From positions 1-7,952 of the forward strand of contig JAGVII010000898.1 in the NCBI GenBank assembly GCA_020056155.1: a stretch of 7,952 nucleotides of DNA, in the 5' to 3' direction. The notes below the pieces were generated by a model that saw only the letters and a program-made list of their open reading frames with translations, was not told the DNA's origin and did no database searches. The DNA is from Afipia sp. (GTDB taxonomy: Bacteria; Pseudomonadota; Alphaproteobacteria; Rhizobiales; Xanthobacteraceae). This document shows positions 6,204-7,952 of this stretch, piece by piece (position 1 is the stretch's first letter; each line of letters opens with the position of its first letter). The translations under genes were made by a program, and so were the position numbers.

Positions 6204-6229
6204 ACGTGCCGCCTTTTCGGGCGGCACGT
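6204..6229 (+). promoter_or_regulatory. Perfect 10-bp stem-loop at the start of the argD leader
   Basis: ACGTGCCGCC (6204-6213) pairs perfectly with GGCGGCACGT (6220-6229) around TTTTCG. It starts almost exactly at the predicted argD transcription start. The following bases are T-rich (TTTCGTTT from 6229), not an unbroken T-run. Possible roles are a 5' stem-loop protecting the mRNA, an attenuator-like terminator, or an operator. It does not resemble a riboswitch I recognise. Confidence 0.6.
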
Positions 6230-6310
6230 TTCGTTTCCGGGGCAGGCAACTGAGCGACAAACGCTGACGCGATCGCGATGCTGTTGGCCCCTACCATCGA
6301 TCAGGTCGCC

Positions 6311-7531
6311 ATGAGCCACACAGCCAAGCCGCATCTCGACTCTCATATGTTGCCGGTTTTCGCCCGCGCAGACGTCGCGTTCGAGCGCGGTGAGGGCGCA
6401 TGGCTGATCGCAATCAATGGCGACCGCTATCTCGATTTCACCAGCGGTGTCGCGGTCAATGCGCTTGGCCATGCCCATCCGCATCTGGTCGCTGCGGTGC
6501 AGGAGCAAGCCGCGAAGCTGTGGCACGTCTCGAATCTTTTCACGATTCCGGAAGGCGAGCGGCTGGCGACGCGGCTGTGTGACGCGAGCTTCGCCGACGT
6601 AGCTTTCTTCTGCAATTCCGGCGCGGAAGCGATGGAAGCCGCCATCAAAATGGCGCGCAAGTTTCAGGCGGTGAACGGCAGGCCGGAACGCTACCGGCTC
6701 GTTACGTTTGAAGGCGCGTTCCACGGCCGTACCCTTGCGACGCTCGCCGCAGGCGGCCAGCAGAAATATCTCGAAGGCTTCGGCCCGCGGGTCGATGGTT
6801 TCGATCAGGTCCCACTCGGCGATCTCGAAGCGGTGAAGAAGGCGATCGGTCCGCACACCGCGGGGATCCTGATTGAGCCATGGCAGGGCGAAGGCGGCGT
6901 GCGCGCGGCCGACCCGGCGTTCTTCCGCGCGCTGCGGCAGCTCTGCGACGACAACAAACTCGTTCTGGTCTTCGACGAAGTGCAGACCGGTATGGGCCGC
7001 ACCGGCACGCTGTTCGCGTATGAAAAGACCGGCGTCGAACCGGACATCATGGCGCTGGCGAAGGCGCTTGGCGGCGGGTTTCCGATCGGTGCGTGTCTCG
7101 CCACGGCGGCTGCCGCTGCTGGCATGACGCCTGGGACGCACGGGTCGACCTTCGGGGGTAATCTGCTCGCGGTGGCAGCGGGTAACGCAGTGCTCGATGT
7201 GATGCTTGCGCCGAAATTCTTCGAGGGCGTTCAACGCTCGTCGCTGGCGCTGAAGCAAAAACTGGCATCGATCATCGATCGTTATCCCGATGTGGTCGAT
7301 GAAGTGCGGGGCGATGGCCTGCTGATCGGCCTCAAGGCCGTGATCCCGGCGGGCGATCTCGTCGGCGCGCTGCGCGATGAGAAGCTGCTCACCGTCGGCG
7401 CCGGTGAAAACGTCGTGAGGCTGTTGCCGCCGTTGATCGTCACCGAAGCGGACATCGATGAAGCGGTGTCGCGCATCGAGCGCGTCTGTGCGAAGTTCAC
7501 GCGGACGCCGGCGCGGCGCGAGGCGGTATAA
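6311..7531 (+). CDS. argD: Acetylornithine aminotransferase
   Basis: This cytoplasmic PLP enzyme converts N-acetylglutamate 5-semialdehyde plus glutamate to N2-acetylornithine in arginine synthesis; ArgD enzymes often also serve as succinyldiaminopimelate aminotransferase for lysine. The 406 residues fit the family. Class III aminotransferase features are in order: [16 protein letters not shown] (42-57), the cofactor phosphate loop [15 protein letters not shown] (102-116), FHGRT (137-141) with the ring-stacking aromatic Phe137, EPWQGEGGV (189-197), [11 protein letters not shown] (222-232) with the pyridine-binding Asp222, the Schiff-base Lys251 in [14 protein letters not shown] (247-260), and THGSTFGGN (276-284). 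The start at 6311 is chosen over an in-frame ATG at 6278 because AGG (6303-6305) lies five bases upstream and related ArgD proteins begin near here; the extension [11 protein letters not shown] looks unconserved. Its stop overlaps the argF start by one base (TAATG), so the two are co-transcribed. Confidence 0.95.
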   Translation: MSHTAKPHLDSHMLPVFARADVAFERGEGAWLIAINGDRYLDFTSGVAVNALGHAHPHLVAAVQEQAAKLWHVSNLFTIPEGERLATRLCDASFADVAFFCNSGAEAMEAAIKMARKFQAVNGRPERYRLVTFEGAFHGRTLATLAAGGQQKYLEGFGPRVDGFDQVPLGDLEAVKKAIGPHTAGILIEPWQGEGGVRAADPAFFRALRQLCDDNKLVLVFDEVQTGMGRTGTLFAYEKTGVEPDIMALAKALGGGFPIGACLATAAAAAGMTPGTHGSTFGGNLLAVAAGNAVLDVMLAPKFFEGVQRSSLALKQKLASIIDRYPDVVDEVRGDGLLIGLKAVIPAGDLVGALRDEKLLTVGAGENVVRLLPPLIVTEADIDEAVSRIERVCAKFTRTPARREAV

Positions 7532-7952
7532 TGAACAAGTCTCCGCGACACTTCCTCGATCTGTTCGACGTGCCCACCAAGGAGTTGCGCACCATCCTCG
7601 ACGCCAGCATGGCGATGAAAAACAAGCGCAAGGCCGGGGACATTTCCGACAAGCCGCTCGATGGCAAGACGCTGGCCATGATCTTCGACAAGCCATCGAC
7701 GCGCACCCGCGTGTCGTTCGACGTCGGCATGCGCCAGCTCGGTGGCGAAGCCATCATGCTGACCGGCGCCGAAATGCAGCTCGGGCGCGGCGAGACCATC
7801 GCGGATACCGCGCGGGTGCTGTCGCGTTTCGTCGATGCCATCATGATCCGCATACTCAATCACGAGGCGCTGACCGAGCTTGCGGCACACGCCACCGTGC
7901 CCGTGATCAACGGGCTGACCCGCCGCTCGCATCCCTGTCAGGTGATGGCGGA
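7531..7952 (+). CDS. argF: Ornithine carbamoyltransferase, N-terminal part (cut by window edge)
   Basis: Only the first 140 residues, plus two bases of the next codon, are in the window. The enzyme joins carbamoyl phosphate and ornithine to give citrulline in arginine synthesis, working as a cytoplasmic trimer. The sequence starts [20 protein letters not shown], a usual opening. It shows the carbamoyl-phosphate loop STRTR (56-60) followed by [12 protein letters not shown] (61-72), the LGRGE segment (84-88) with [20 protein letters not shown] (88-107), and HPCQ (134-137) followed by VMAD. These identify OTC rather than aspartate carbamoyltransferase, given the argD neighbour. ATG 7531 is preceded by GAGGCGG-like sequence (AGG at 7521-7523, seven bases away) inside the end of argD, with which it overlaps by one base. 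The partial reading frame has no damage. An hslO gene often follows in relatives, but that lies outside the window. Confidence 0.95.
   Translation, partial: MNKSPRHFLDLFDVPTKELRTILDASMAMKNKRKAGDISDKPLDGKTLAMIFDKPSTRTRVSFDVGMRQLGGEAIMLTGAEMQLGRGETIADTARVLSRFVDAIMIRILNHEALTELAAHATVPVINGLTRRSHPCQVMA

Larger units (their letters stand above)
5756..6310. other. 555-base divergent intergenic region between gcrA and argD
   Basis: No convincing gene or structured RNA gene lies here. Open frames are short, lack ribosome-binding sites and do not look like proteins. On the gcrA side it holds three GANTC sites (5836, 5963, 5976). The middle (about 6000-6130) contains two small hairpins, TTCC-GGCT-GGAA at 6001-6012 and TTCCGG-GTG-CCGGAA at 6073-6087, of unknown meaning. 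The argD side holds a good promoter (6169-6196) and a perfect stem-loop (6204-6229). Confidence 0.7.

Noticed and set aside
5756..6310. CtrA (TTAA-N7-TTAA) or DnaA boxes in the gcrA-argD region
   Set aside because: No TTAA pair with the right spacing and no acceptable DnaA box was seen on either strand.
6128..7696. A 522-codon open frame on the minus strand across argD and the start of argF
   Set aside because: It is a shadow of high-GC coding bias. It runs opposite certain genes with intact catalytic motifs, its product is Arg/His-rich without domain features, and it covers a promoter region.

Overview
The window looks like ordinary chromosomal DNA from an alphaproteobacterium of the order Hyphomicrobiales, most likely the Bradyrhizobium / Rhodopseudomonas / Nitrobacter group (Nitrobacteraceae). 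The reasons are high GC with strong third-position GC bias, a gcrA gene (a cell-cycle regulator largely confined to Alphaproteobacteria), an argD-argF pair, and an intergenic palindrome of the CGTCATTGCGAG type that is familiar from this group. The organism call is inference from gene content and style, because no search could be run.

Layout. At the left edge is a possible minus-strand gene start (1-56) divergent from a plus-strand gene for an inner-membrane-anchored BON-repeat/OmpA-like protein (119-1513). An imperfect inverted repeat (1566-1653) follows. Next come two overlapping plus-strand genes: a 100-residue membrane protein (1677-1979) and a DinB/YfiT-like putative metalloenzyme (1976-2500). 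After a 195-base gap is an eight-helix membrane protein related to the flippase domain of MprF (2696-3751). It is followed 65 bases later by a PhoR-type sensor histidine kinase (3817-5109). A bidirectional intrinsic terminator (5180-5214) separates phoR from the convergent gcrA (5249-5755, minus strand).

A 555-base divergent region (5756-6310) then separates gcrA from the arginine biosynthesis pair argD (6311-7531) and argF (7531 to beyond the right edge), which overlap by one base. This region is the most regulation-rich part of the window. It holds three GANTC motifs (CcrM methylation sites, the signal GcrA reads) upstream of gcrA, two of them placed as a dyad over a possible gcrA core promoter. 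It also holds a good sigma-70-type promoter for argD and a perfect 10-bp stem-loop starting at about the predicted transcription start.

How the genes work together. argD and argF catalyse nearby steps of arginine synthesis and are almost certainly co-transcribed. GcrA links DNA methylation state to transcription by the housekeeping RNA polymerase. PhoR would sense envelope or phosphate status, but no pst, phoU or phoB gene lies next to it here. The OmpA-like, small membrane and MprF-like proteins are envelope proteins without an obvious shared pathway. I found no mobile element, CRISPR array, toxin-antitoxin pair, phage gene or defence system, and no convincing undescribed system. The best leads are regulatory.
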